From assembly GCA_019314525.1 (NCBI GenBank), contig JAFCZD010000005.1, positions 1-35,217 of the forward strand: a stretch of 35,217 bases of DNA, given 5' to 3'. The notes under the pieces were generated by a model. It ran no database searches and had not been told where the DNA came from. It worked only from the letters and a program-made list of their open reading frames with translations. Positions within the stretch are counted from its first letter, which is position 1. Each line of letters starts with the position of its first letter. The position numbers were made by a program, and so were the translations under genes. The stretch is from Deltaproteobacteria bacterium (lineage in GTDB: Bacteria; Myxococcota_A; Polyangia; GCA-2747355). Below are positions 1 through 10,100 of this stretch, one piece after another.

Positions 1-3000
1 CCCGTGGCGTTATGCCAGCGGGTGTAGTTTCCGTCGCCTTCGTCGGCGAGGTAGATGCCCGTGGTGGCGACCTTGCCGACCTTGCCAAAGGGAGCTGCCG
101 CTGAGCCGCTGGTGTCGCCCGTGACGAGCACGAAGACATCCTTGCCCGGGGTGGCCGCCGTCGCTGCTACGTAGAGCTGCTGCCCATTGAAGCTGGCGTA
201 GAGCTTGACGCCCTGCTCGTCGATGACCTCATAGGTCGTGTCGTCGACCTTGCCGTCGAGGATATACTTCCGACGTGGAATGCCAGCGGCCGCGTCGCAA
301 CCGTTGACCGCCACGGGCAGACCAAGAACCGTGTCAGTGCAGCTGTCGCAGGCGTCTCCTGCGCCGTCGCCGTCACTGTCGCTCTGATCGTCGTTCTTCG
401 TGCCCACGCAGTTGTCATAGCTGTCGAGGATGCCGTCGGCGTCCGCGTCGGGGATCTGCGTTTGAGCGACCTGGAGGACCTTCGTCTCGTGACCACCCAC
501 ACGGAGCTTGCCACCGGAGAGCAGCTTCGTCTTGGTGATGGCCGTCTGCTCCGTGGGCTTCATATGGTTGATGAGAAAGAGGTTCTCGGGGAAGGCCTTG
601 AGCTTATCTGTGGGCGGGTAGAAGACCACCTCTTTACCCACGGAGGTGGCGTCGTAACGATTGGAGAGCACGATGAAGTGCTGCCCCTCATCGTAACGAG
701 AGAAGGAGTAGATGTCTTTTCCACCGGAGTCGCGGTCTGCGTTAATGCGCACAAAACGGTTGCCCTCGCTACCAAGCCCAGCGGAGTTTTGGCCCTGCAG
801 TCCTGGGTTATTCTTGCGAATGATCAGCAGCTTCTGATAGTGGGCGTGCATCTCTGGGTCATGACTGAAATTCATCGTGCCGCGCTCTTGCTCGGCGGCC
901 TGCTCGTCACCGTAATAGATCATCGGCACACCAGGCAGCATCAACTGCACACCTGCGGTTGCCCGCTGCACGCCCTTATTCAGCCCAGCCTTCAGCAGCA
1001 AACGGTCTTCGTCTTGGTTTCCGATATAGAGCATCTGTAAGACGCGCTCGGGGTCCACCCTCTCCCGCACCATCTTCTCGCCTGCGGAGCTCATCAGGTG
1101 CTCAGATTCACCCCAGGCCTCGTTGACGTCATCGAAGCCCGAACTGCCTACGAAGACATCTTTGAACTTCCAATAGAGCGCGGTGTGGTAGGCGATATCG
1201 AACTGCTCATCAAAGAAGCCCGGCACAGGTTTGAGGATCTCTGCCAGCATCGCGCCGCCGGGGCGCTTGGCGACGACGTGCCGACGCGCCATGCGCCAAA
1301 AAACGGGTGAGATGAAGCTCGCGATGTCGCAGCGGAACGAATCGACGCCACGTTCGAGCCAGAAGTCGATAAAATCCAGAAAGAGCCCATACGATGCGGT
1401 GCTGTTGTAGTTCACTGCGGGCAAGGTTGAAAAATCGAAAGCGTACTCAAAAGGGCGATCCGTGTTGCCGTCGTTGAAAACGAAGAGGTCGCGCAGGGGG
1501 GAGGCGGGGTTGTTGGTCGCCGCTTGGAAGAGCGGGTGACGATCCGAGGTGTGGTTGGCCACCGTATCGAGCATGATCTTCATGCCAAGGCGGTGGGCCT
1601 CAGCAACCATGGCATCCCAGTCCTGCATGGTGCCGTAGTCTGGGTGGGTGGTGTAGAGGGCTGTGGCAGCATAACCATGGGAGGTGGGGCCAGGGGTAAT
1701 GGGCATCAACCAGAGCACGTTGACCCCTAGCTTCTTCAGGTAGGGGAGCTTCTGGGTTAACCCTTTGAGGTCACCTTGGTTGTCGCCATTGGTGTCGAGA
1801 AAGCGCCGAATGAAGATGGTGTAGATGACAGCGTCTTTCTTCCAAAAGCGCGACTGATCGTCGAGCTCCTGGCTCGTGATGCCATCGTTGTTTACACGCA
1901 CCACGAGGGTACGTGCATGGGAGTTGCCCACCTGCAAATAAAAGAAGTACGCGCCCGTTTGGGGCTTAGCGAAGCTGACGGTCTTGCCGTCATTTTCGGG
2001 GGTCAACGTCACCTGCTGGGGGTTTTCCAGGTCTTGAAACCACTTGAAGGTGCCCATGCCGCGGGTATTGCGCCCATCGAGATAGACCTTGCCATCCCTT
2101 AGCGTTGCGTCGGCGCTCGCTCGAATCGTCGCATCGAAGGCGTTGACCACCACGAGCTCCATCTCGCCTTCATCGCTCCACGTGCCCTCATGGTCTTTGA
2201 CCTTGAGGCCAATGCGGTAGGTGCCTGCCGCCGTCGCCGTGGCGCGGGCCGCGCAGGTTTGGCCAGAGAAGGGGATGTGGTTTGCGGCGACGCCGTTGCC
2301 TTCATCGTCAAAGTTCAGCACTCCCAGGTAGTTCTTCTCGGTGCGCTCCTCATCGTAGGATTTGAAGGTTACGTTACCTGGACCGCTGATCTTGCGCCAC
2401 GCAAACTCCGTGAGGCCCACGCGATCGGGGTCTTTCGATGCGCAGCCAGCGAGCTGCACTTCATGCCCTACATAGCCAAAGCGCGTGAACCCGGCCTTGG
2501 CGATGGGCTTGGTGTTTTCGCGATTGACGATGATGTAGGTCGTGAAGGTGTCACCGTCGTTGCCTGCCTGGTCCACCAGATCAAAGTCTACTGCGTGAAA
2601 ACCTTCGGGAGGGTTATCGATGGTGGCCGTGACCCGAGTCCCGCTCACGCTGGTGGCAACCACACGGCTCCTCGGCGCAGGAGGTGCGCCGTTGGGTTTG
2701 TAAAGGGCGGGGGGCTCGGTCTCATGCAAGGTCGCTTTCACGCGCGATGCGTCGAGAGCGCTGCCTGCGTTGCCCAGACGTGCCTCCACGCTGATGGTGA
2801 TGGAAGACCCTGAGGTCGTGAGCGTGCCCGACGCTGGGTTGACGGTTTCGGGGCGGTATTGTGGGCGTTTGGGGTCACGCACAAAATAGAGGTTGTCCTT
2901 GCCAAATTGCCCGCCAAAACCTGGGAAAATCTCCTGGTCGTCGTTGAAGAAGTTGCCGTCGGGCACCTCGTCTGGGTTGAGACCGCAGTCGGAGAGCGTG

Positions 3001-3359
3001 ACATAATCGGCAGCGTTGGAGATGAAGACGTAAATATAGTCGCCTTCAAGGAGGTCGAGGCTCACAGACCACAGGCTGCCATCCCAATTCATTTCGATGG
3101 CGCCCTCACCAGGCCCATCATTGCCACCCGTCTGACAGAGGGGGTTATCCCCGCCAGCGACATCGAGCAAGAGATACGCCTGCTTGATGGTTCCGCTGTA
3201 CGCCACATTATTGACGTCAAAGGCAAAGGTGACGCGCTCGGTGTATTGCGCCTGCGCCGCGAAGGAGCTCAGCAGCACGATACAGGCCGCGAGCATTCCG
3301 GTGAGCCATTGCGCAACCGATCGCGAGAGCGAGGGGTGTTCAGAGAGTGTCCGGCGCAT
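1..3359 (-). CDS. Secreted GH13 alpha-amylase family glycoside hydrolase, C-terminus truncated by window start
   Basis: Minus-strand reading from ATG at 3357-3359: Sec signal peptide (MRRTLSEHPSLSRSVAQWLTGMLAACIVLLSSFAAQA), Ig/PKD-like N-terminal region, GH13 core (GVNVLWLMPI, DTVANHTS, GVDSFRCDIA, AEILKP, YIGNQDEDR), thrombospondin type 3-like Asp-rich repeat (DADADGILDSYDNC...DSDGDGAGDACD), then a C-terminal LDGKVDD... domain. Not in the ORF track because it runs off the window. Confidence 0.9.
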   Translation of the reverse strand, partial: MRRTLSEHPSLSRSVAQWLTGMLAACIVLLSSFAAQAQYTERVTFAFDVNNVAYSGTIKQAYLLLDVAGGDNPLCQTGGNDGPGEGAIEMNWDGSLWSVSLDLLEGDYIYVFISNAADYVTLSDCGLNPDEVPDGNFFNDDQEIFPGFGGQFGKDNLYFVRDPKRPQYRPETVNPASGTLTTSGSSITISVEARLGNAGSALDASRVKATLHETEPPALYKPNGAPPAPRSRVVATSVSGTRVTATIDNPPEGFHAVDFDLVDQAGNDGDTFTTYIIVNRENTKPIAKAGFTRFGYVGHEVQLAGCASKDPDRVGLTEFAWRKISGPGNVTFKSYDEERTEKNYLGVLNFDDEGNGVAANHIPFSGQTCAARATATAAGTYRIGLKVKDHEGTWSDEGEMELVVVNAFDATIRASADATLRDGKVYLDGRNTRGMGTFKWFQDLENPQQVTLTPENDGKTVSFAKPQTGAYFFYLQVGNSHARTLVVRVNNDGITSQELDDQSRFWKKDAVIYTIFIRRFLDTNGDNQGDLKGLTQKLPYLKKLGVNVLWLMPITPGPTSHGYAATALYTTHPDYGTMQDWDAMVAEAHRLGMKIMLDTVANHTSDRHPLFQAATNNPASPLRDLFVFNDGNTDRPFEYAFDFSTLPAVNYNSTASYGLFLDFIDFWLERGVDSFRCDIASFISPVFWRMARRHVVAKRPGGAMLAEILKPVPGFFDEQFDIAYHTALYWKFKDVFVGSSGFDDVNEAWGESEHLMSSAGEKMVRERVDPERVLQMLYIGNQDEDRLLLKAGLNKGVQRATAGVQLMLPGVPMIYYGDEQAAEQERGTMNFSHDPEMHAHYQKLLIIRKNNPGLQGQNSAGLGSEGNRFVRINADRDSGGKDIYSFSRYDEGQHFIVLSNRYDATSVGKEVVFYPPTDKLKAFPENLFLINHMKPTEQTAITKTKLLSGGKLRVGGHETKVLQVAQTQIPDADADGILDSYDNCVGTKNDDQSDSDGDGAGDACDSCTDTVLGLPVAVNGCDAAAGIPRRKYILDGKVDDTTYEVIDEQGVKLYASFNGQQLYVAATAATPGKDVFVLVTGDTSGSAAAPFGKVGKVATTGIYLADEGDGNYTRWHNAT

Positions 3360-5818
3360 TATTTCACCTCGAGATTGGAGATTGAAAGTTCGAGCATCTC
3401 GTCCGCGTCGACGTTGCCATCTTCATTGTTGGCAGCCCCAGCCAGCGCTGGTCCGTAGAGCACGCCTGCGTCGTTGGTGTCCCAGGGGCCCACAACCACC
3501 CAAATACTGGTGGGCATGGTGCCAAAGAGCGTCTCAAGGTTGATCACCGCCTCGAGCACTCCACCATTTTGGGTAGGCGTCGCGACACCCAGTTGCGTGG
3601 TGGACGTGGAGGCATCGGCGAGCATGGTGTCGGGGGTTCCAAACTCGAAGATCCCCGCAAAATCGCTGTCATTTTCGTCGGCGACAAAGATCATCTTGCT
3701 GCTGGTGGGCACCGTCCCGGCTTTGCCCCAGGGCGCTGGACGCGACCCCGTAGGCGCCGTAGCGGACACCAGGAGGAAGTGGTCCGAGCCTTCCCCTGCG
3801 TCGTCGGTGGCGATGTAGAGGATCTTGCCGGAGACCGCCGCGTGGATCTTCATGGTGCTGCTGTTGCCCGCCACCTGCTTGGCTTCGCTGTCCAGCGCGC
3901 CATCGAGGTCGAAGACCACCGGATCTGGCGGATCCACCGTGCCCGAGAGTTCGTAGGAGGGAGGAAAGCTCCCGATGAAGCCAGCGTCATAGTCTGTGTC
4001 ATCGAGGTCAACGGTGACCCCACCGCTGAGCATGTCCTCAGGCGTCCCCGCGATATTGACATCGCGCCAGGTGCCGATCACGTAGACAGGTGTAACCACC
4101 GGCTCGGTGGTTACTTGAGCGATGAAGTCTGGGATCTCCTGCTTGAACATCAAGGCCGCGTTGGGCGTGTTGCTGGGGTCTTGCTGATCGTTGAGGCCAG
4201 CTCCCGTACCCTCATGGATAGTCGCGCTGCTGTAGTTCAACGTGCCCTGGCCCGTGTCTACCTGGCTCAGGTCTCGGGGGTCGATCAGCTTGGGGCTTTT
4301 GCATTCCGTGTCTGTCCAATGGTCCCGCGAAACATCGCAGAGCTCGGTGACGAGGTTTTTCATCACCGTAGGAAAGGCCGTCCCTGAGGAGATGACGGTC
4401 TTATTGAGCAAAGAGCAGCCTGCATCTTTGGGACAGCGCACCACTTTCCAACTGTAGGGGCGGCTTTTGTTGAGGAAGATCGTGCGCTCCCAAACGCCAG
4501 GATGGTCAGAACGCTCGACCATTTGCAGCCCTAAGGTCTCGCCCCCAGAAAAGTCATCGGAGGTGTTATTCCCAAAGGCGTCCTCGGCTGGGCCGAAACC
4601 ACCTGTGAGGAAGACAGCTTCACCGGCGTAGAGGCCCTTTTTGCTGCCTGTGAGGTTGAGCCAGGCGTTCTTCACGTCCACACGGAAGGTCACAGGCACC
4701 TTGTCTACGTTGCCCATGAGGATCTCAACAACTTTGGCGTCGGCGTTAACCACGCCGAACTCCGTGAAGCGACCGGGGTGCTCTTGCCCACCCTCCATGA
4801 GGATCACCGAGTAGGGGAAGGTCGCCGGCTGGTCTCCACCCTCCACGCGGTTGGGATCGATCTTCACCAGCGCCTCACCCTCCCAGACATCGTCGCCATC
4901 GTCGTCCGAGAGCGTGATGGTGGTTGGAGAGTCGATATTGAAGGTACCCTCGGCGTCGAAGCTCGCCACAAGAGAGGGCGCCAAGAGCGCCTGCGCGGGG
5001 CGATCGTCCACGCGGAAGGTCACCCGCACCGTACCGCCGGGGGGCGGTTTTATGCCGAGCCGCAAGAGGTTCACGGTTTGCGCCACAGCCTCTTTCACCT
5101 CGAAGATGGCCAACTCGGAAAGGGGCTGACCTGCAGCGTCAGCCACACGCGCGGTGTAGCCGATATACTCAGGCCCCTTGTTGTCATCGTCCGTGGCGGC
5201 GGTACGCAGGGGATCCACGGCGACGTTGAGCACCGCTTCCCAAATGTGGTCGCCGTCGGCGTCCAGCAGTTGCACCTTGTTCAAGCCTGGGTTGAACGCT
5301 CCCGTTGCGGGGTCGACGGAGAGCAGCAGCGAGGCCTCGGTAACGTCAGCCTTTTCGCTGTCATCGAGCCGGAAGGTCAAGGGCGCCGTCACGGCCGAGC
5401 CACTGCCCGTGAAATTGCGCGTGCCCACCACGGCGTTTCCTGCCGCGTCTTTGACGCCATCGACACGCAAGGTGTAGGTGGTGCCCACGTCTTGAGGGTC
5501 TGTGGTCAAGACCACCGACGAGCTGTCGGCGCTCTTGGCGCTGAGCACCGCGAGCATCTGTGCGGGCTGCACCGCCAGGTCGCCAACCTCATAGTTGGCG
5601 GCCACCTGAGCGCTCTCGGCGTCCACGCGGCAGGCGAAGGTCACCTGCATGCGTGTCGTGTCCAACGCCTTGACGTCGGCGATACCGCGCCCCCGGGGGC
5701 ACACGTCACCATCATCGCCACTCGCGCAGGCGCCCATGGCCAACGCGCTGAAGAGAAGGACACCGAAGGGAAGGAGATAGGGGGCTACCAGTTGACGGGT
5801 TGCTTTAGCTTTGCTCAT
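3359..5818 (-). CDS. Large lipoprotein with Ig-like/Big_5-like and putative carbohydrate-binding modules
   Basis: ORF of 824 aa; likely start MSKAKATRQLV (5818), with ATGA overlap to the upstream gene and TAATG overlap to the amylase. Lipobox-like LFSALAMGAC. Repeated VTFRVD... modules with DGDxxWE motifs. Confidence 0.85.
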   Translation of the reverse strand: MSKAKATRQLVAPYLLPFGVLLFSALAMGACASGDDGDVCPRGRGIADVKALDTTRMQVTFACRVDAESAQVAANYEVGDLAVQPAQMLAVLSAKSADSSSVVLTTDPQDVGTTYTLRVDGVKDAAGNAVVGTRNFTGSGSAVTAPLTFRLDDSEKADVTEASLLLSVDPATGAFNPGLNKVQLLDADGDHIWEAVLNVAVDPLRTAATDDDNKGPEYIGYTARVADAAGQPLSELAIFEVKEAVAQTVNLLRLGIKPPPGGTVRVTFRVDDRPAQALLAPSLVASFDAEGTFNIDSPTTITLSDDDGDDVWEGEALVKIDPNRVEGGDQPATFPYSVILMEGGQEHPGRFTEFGVVNADAKVVEILMGNVDKVPVTFRVDVKNAWLNLTGSKKGLYAGEAVFLTGGFGPAEDAFGNNTSDDFSGGETLGLQMVERSDHPGVWERTIFLNKSRPYSWKVVRCPKDAGCSLLNKTVISSGTAFPTVMKNLVTELCDVSRDHWTDTECKSPKLIDPRDLSQVDTGQGTLNYSSATIHEGTGAGLNDQQDPSNTPNAALMFKQEIPDFIAQVTTEPVVTPVYVIGTWRDVNIAGTPEDMLSGGVTVDLDDTDYDAGFIGSFPPSYELSGTVDPPDPVVFDLDGALDSEAKQVAGNSSTMKIHAAVSGKILYIATDDAGEGSDHFLLVSATAPTGSRPAPWGKAGTVPTSSKMIFVADENDSDFAGIFEFGTPDTMLADASTSTTQLGVATPTQNGGVLEAVINLETLFGTMPTSIWVVVGPWDTNDAGVLYGPALAGAANNEDGNVDADEMLELSISNLEVK

Positions 5819-8800
5819 CACTGCTTCTTCCATGAGACATCGTCTGTGACCCAGACGAAGGGTGGTGCGTCGGTAAACTTCTTATAGGTGATCTCGTCGC
5901 CAAAGAGACAGCGCACCTGCACGAGGCCATCTCCGTCAGGGTCGCCGAGGATGCGCACGGCGTTCTCGTTGCCTGGGTATTCCTGGCCATCGGAATAAAT
6001 CGACGGCCCGAGCTGAGGATCCGCAACGATGGCGAGGGGATCGTCAGATCCCACGCGATGCGAGGCGAAGGTCTTCCATTGCAGGCTCGTTCCGAGGGGC
6101 ACGTCTCTGATCAAGATGGAAAAGACATGGTCGCCTGCGGCGAGGTCTCCGTGTTGGCCATCGTCAGAGAGTTGCGGTTCGATACCATCTAGAGGCTGTC
6201 CTGCAGGGGGGAAACCACCCAATTGGGCCGTCACCGGCTCGCTGATGTCGCTCTTTTGCGTGCCATCCACGGAGACAGTAGCGCCAAGGATGAAGAGCCC
6301 CTCGCGCTTGGCTGCCAACGTCGCAGCGTTGATCGCTCGTGAGGGGATGCGTCCTCCCACTTTTTCGGTGTCGGACACGAGGTAGGAGATTAGCACGTCC
6401 ACCTTGGGGGCCTTGGCAACTGCTACGACCTCGATGCTGTTTTCGCACGCGTTGCCCGACAGGTCGGTGACACCGGAAGGTGTGATGGTATAGCGTTCAC
6501 CCGCGCTCATGGCCGAGGTGGTGAGCACCACCACGTCTTGAGAAAACGTCGTCGAGGTGGAATTGAACGCCGCCGCGCGACGTATGGGTGCAGCCCCGAA
6601 GTCTGCCGTGGTCACGCTAACGCCGCGGATGGCGTAGCTGCCCGCCGCCGCAGCCGTCTCAGGCCAGAGGGGCTCATCGAAGCCCAGGGCCACGCTCGTG
6701 GGCGAGAGCGCCTGGGCAAAGATAACCTTGGGTGTAGAGGTATCGCCAAACCCCTTGAAGGGCACCACCTGCTCGGTGAGCGTATTGGGCGGCGTCGCCG
6801 CGTCCAAGACGTTGCCAACGGTGAGGGTGTAGTCGGCTTCGATGGTCTGCGCCGTGGTGGTCAGCAGCACCTCTGTGCTCCCCGGTTGAAGCTCTGCCGC
6901 TGTCACCTGGGGCGCTGTGCCTTCGCCCGCGATAACATAATTGGCCACGTTGGTGGCTGACGCGCGCTCAACCTCTTCATCGAATTTTACGAGCAAGGAT
7001 GTGGGGCTGCGAGGCTGCGCACCCACGACTGAGGGTGGGCGTGTATCTTCGTCGGGGACCAGCGTGCTTGGGGAAGTGAAGCTCTGAGTCAGCTGGCGAG
7101 ATTGAACATTCTCCGAGACATCGGCGATGGTGTTGTAGCTGAGGGTGTAGGTGCGTGAGAGGGGCATCTCGTCCACCTTGAGCCAAATTTGGTGTGGCAG
7201 CAGCTCGCTGTCGCCGAGTGTGCCGACGCGGTCCACCGAGAGGCCCAAAGGCTCTCCACTGGCCGCGTCGTTGGCGAAGAAGACAAAATCGGAGCTATCA
7301 GCGCCCAAGCGCTCGTCAAAGGTGAGGATCAGCGAATAGGACGAGAAGACGTTGATGTCCACCAAGCGCGGTACCTTGAGGTCGGGGGTCAAGCACGCGG
7401 GGTCGACGTCGCGCACACCGTCATCATAGTCGGTGGTGGTGCCCGCCGCCGTCTTGAATGCCTCGATGTCACGCCATGTGCCCACGACGATGGCTGGACA
7501 GTTGATATCCGTGCTGCGAGACACACAGACCTCGTCGGGGTTTTCCCGTTTGAACATGATGGTGGGAGGACCCGCGTTGCCAAAGGGCCCAGGCTTGTCG
7601 AGCCCTTCGAGGGAGAGGGTCGCAGCAGAGTAGCTGATGCCGCTTTGAGGGGTGCCGTCGGCTCCTGGGATACCGAGGGCCACCAGCGTGATGGGGCTGA
7701 TATCCACCCCTGTGGCGTCATTGGTGCTGCAGAGGCTCTTGTGCACCTTCACCAAGGTGGTGGGTGGATTCTTCCATTCTCCAGGTACGCCATGAGCCAC
7801 TTTCCATGCGTAGGTTCCCGGCGGCGCCAGCACTGTCAGGGTGTAGACGGGTTTGCCCTGGTGTGTTTGTTCACTGGGTTTCATCTCGAAAGCGGGTACG
7901 CCTGTGACGTCCGTGCGCCCCCCGATGGCCATAGAGTTGCCGTCGAGGTCTCGGGCTACCGCGAGCACCGTGCCCGTTAGATAGAGCCCTGAACCAGCGG
8001 GCAGCCCACGTTCGTTGCCTCGAGGATCCAAGAACGCAAAGCCCGGGACCGCGCCAAAGGTCATCTTGAAGAGCGCAAACCCGCTGAACGCGTGGGTGCC
8101 CCCGTGGCTCACCGGGTTGCCCGAGAGGTCGCGAACGCCGCTCAGCTTCAGCTCGTAGGGACGTCGTTTCTTCTGAGGTTCCGTGACCAGCCAAACTTCG
8201 CGCTGATCGCGGACGATGGCCGCCCGCACCTCGAGGGGCAAGCCCAAGCTGGAGACGATGCGATAGTTTGCGCTATTTTCCGCGCTCACAGCATCGAGGA
8301 CCTCGCCGAAGGTCACGACGACGACCTGTCCGATGGTTGGATCATCGCCAGTGCCTGGGTTGAGGTCCCGCAGGGGTGCCGAGCGCACACCCACCACCAC
8401 AGGGGGGGTATAGTCCGGCTTGATGGTCACCTGGCTTCCAGCTGGCAGGGGGTTTCCGTTGGCGCTGGCGTCGAGCAGGTTGGTCACCTCCAACGTGTAG
8501 GTCTTACGAAGATCGGGCGCGCCCACCATCAACGTCACCTGCCGGCCGCTCGCAGCGGCCGTGAGCACAGGTAGCACGTCCCCAGCATCATCAACGATGG
8601 CATAGTTGGCAATTTGGCTCGCGCTGCCGAACTCCATGGCCTCGGAGAATTCAACCTTCACCACGGAGGTGGAGAGGAATTGCGCCGCCATCAACGCTGG
8701 GGGCTCGGCGTCGTCGGTGCTCGCCGTGAGCGGTGCTGGGCAACGATTGCAGATGCCATTTTCGCGAGCCTCTGGGATACCTGCAGGTGTGAGAGGTGCA

Positions 8801-10092
8801 CGCTCGCGGGCGTCGCCGAGGCGCAAGCCACCGGCATAAAAGCCATCTTTGCCCAGGGTGACAGGGCCACCTCCGAGATCGGACTCGAAGGAGAGGTTGC
8901 CCCCGCTCGCCTTAATGTCTTTGTGCAGGTTGACGTGGTTTTTGTTGCTGGCTTCGTCACCAAAGACGTCACGACGAATGATCAGGCAGTCAGGCTGCCC
9001 GCTGAGGCTGAGGGTATCTCGCACCTCGAGGAGGCGCGCGTTGCCTGGCCACTCCTCGGTCCGTGTCCAGCCCTCACCTGCAGATCCATTGGTGTATTTG
9101 TATTTAACGCGCATACCACGAGGCAGCACCAGCACGCGGGTGAAAACGCCATCGCTGGCCACCTCGTCGCCATTGGTGCCATCATCGAACATCTCGCCGT
9201 CGGCGTCGTTGGGCGTCATCTGTGTCTTCAGCAGCCCAGCGGTATCAGCGAGTGGGGAGGTCTCTTCTACAGTGATCGCCAAGTAGACTTTGCCCGACTT
9301 CGGGGCCTGACGAACCAGCTGCGTCACCCCATTGCCGTCGAGGGCGTTACCGCTGACATCAACGGTGAACATCACCTTGATCAACGAGGCGTCACAGACG
9401 ATGGGCACCTCAAGGGTCTCTACGGCGGCTGCCAGGGCTGCCTTGTAGCGCATCACCAGGTCGGAAGGCGTGCCGCTCTCTTTGACAAAAACTTCATCGA
9501 GGCGGGCGTCGAGGGCATGAAAGGTGGGCGTCGCACCTTCGAAGGTGCCAGCCTGGGCCAATTCGACGACGATGTCCTCGAAAGCCGCGATCTCGTCGCT
9601 CCCCGTTGCCAGTTGTGCAGCCAAGCCGCAAAAGACGCTCTCTGGCATAGAAGAAAAGGCGCCGCCCTGACCGGCGATGCGCTCCTGGACGAGCTGGGCG
9701 TGGGCTGTCTGCTTGCTGTCCACTTTGCCCAGGTCGGCCTTGTCTGAGCGGGCAAGGGAGGGCCAGATCGCCTTGAGCACCCGTTGGCCTGCCTCGGCCG
9801 TGAGCCGCAACCCGACGACGTCGCGGTTGGGCGGCAGGGTCAGCTCATTCACGGCGCCTGCGGTGACGCTCTCTTCTAGCAGCAGCTGCTCGTTTTCATC
9901 GTGCAGACGAACGCGCGCGACGGTCCCTGCTGGAAAATCGAGTTCAAAAGAAACTTGGGCGGCAGGGGGAGGGGTTGGATCGAAGCCTGCGCAACCCCAG
10001 CCCACGGCAAGGAGCACCGCCAGGCAGAAGGTTCGGAGGCAGCCGGGAGGAAGGCTAGAGGTGAGGGCGTATGGTGAAGAATATGCTCTCAT
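5818..10092 (-). CDS. Very large lipoprotein with repeated Big_5/SbsA-like Ig domains and CBM-like modules
   Basis: ORF track gives 1464 aa from 10212; better start MRAYSSPYALTSSLPPG at 10092, followed by lipobox-like LLAVGWGCAG. Multiple PPxVxxxxxxSxxxVxVxFxExxxxxSAxNxANYxI repeats. Confidence 0.85.
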   Translation of the reverse strand: MRAYSSPYALTSSLPPGCLRTFCLAVLLAVGWGCAGFDPTPPPAAQVSFELDFPAGTVARVRLHDENEQLLLEESVTAGAVNELTLPPNRDVVGLRLTAEAGQRVLKAIWPSLARSDKADLGKVDSKQTAHAQLVQERIAGQGGAFSSMPESVFCGLAAQLATGSDEIAAFEDIVVELAQAGTFEGATPTFHALDARLDEVFVKESGTPSDLVMRYKAALAAAVETLEVPIVCDASLIKVMFTVDVSGNALDGNGVTQLVRQAPKSGKVYLAITVEETSPLADTAGLLKTQMTPNDADGEMFDDGTNGDEVASDGVFTRVLVLPRGMRVKYKYTNGSAGEGWTRTEEWPGNARLLEVRDTLSLSGQPDCLIIRRDVFGDEASNKNHVNLHKDIKASGGNLSFESDLGGGPVTLGKDGFYAGGLRLGDARERAPLTPAGIPEARENGICNRCPAPLTASTDDAEPPALMAAQFLSTSVVKVEFSEAMEFGSASQIANYAIVDDAGDVLPVLTAAASGRQVTLMVGAPDLRKTYTLEVTNLLDASANGNPLPAGSQVTIKPDYTPPVVVGVRSAPLRDLNPGTGDDPTIGQVVVVTFGEVLDAVSAENSANYRIVSSLGLPLEVRAAIVRDQREVWLVTEPQKKRRPYELKLSGVRDLSGNPVSHGGTHAFSGFALFKMTFGAVPGFAFLDPRGNERGLPAGSGLYLTGTVLAVARDLDGNSMAIGGRTDVTGVPAFEMKPSEQTHQGKPVYTLTVLAPPGTYAWKVAHGVPGEWKNPPTTLVKVHKSLCSTNDATGVDISPITLVALGIPGADGTPQSGISYSAATLSLEGLDKPGPFGNAGPPTIMFKRENPDEVCVSRSTDINCPAIVVGTWRDIEAFKTAAGTTTDYDDGVRDVDPACLTPDLKVPRLVDINVFSSYSLILTFDERLGADSSDFVFFANDAASGEPLGLSVDRVGTLGDSELLPHQIWLKVDEMPLSRTYTLSYNTIADVSENVQSRQLTQSFTSPSTLVPDEDTRPPSVVGAQPRSPTSLLVKFDEEVERASATNVANYVIAGEGTAPQVTAAELQPGSTEVLLTTTAQTIEADYTLTVGNVLDAATPPNTLTEQVVPFKGFGDTSTPKVIFAQALSPTSVALGFDEPLWPETAAAAGSYAIRGVSVTTADFGAAPIRRAAAFNSTSTTFSQDVVVLTTSAMSAGERYTITPSGVTDLSGNACENSIEVVAVAKAPKVDVLISYLVSDTEKVGGRIPSRAINAATLAAKREGLFILGATVSVDGTQKSDISEPVTAQLGGFPPAGQPLDGIEPQLSDDGQHGDLAAGDHVFSILIRDVPLGTSLQWKTFASHRVGSDDPLAIVADPQLGPSIYSDGQEYPGNENAVRILGDPDGDGLVQVRCLFGDEITYKKFTDAPPFVWVTDDVSWKKQ

Positions 10093-10100
10093 CAGGTAAC

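Noticed and set aside
4778-9747. Long plus-strand ORFs (e.g. 4778-5887, 8614-9747) opposite the lipoprotein genes
   Set aside because: Shadow ORFs expected in high-GC coding DNA; the minus-strand ORFs have signal peptides, recognisable domains and tight ATGA/TAATG junctions.
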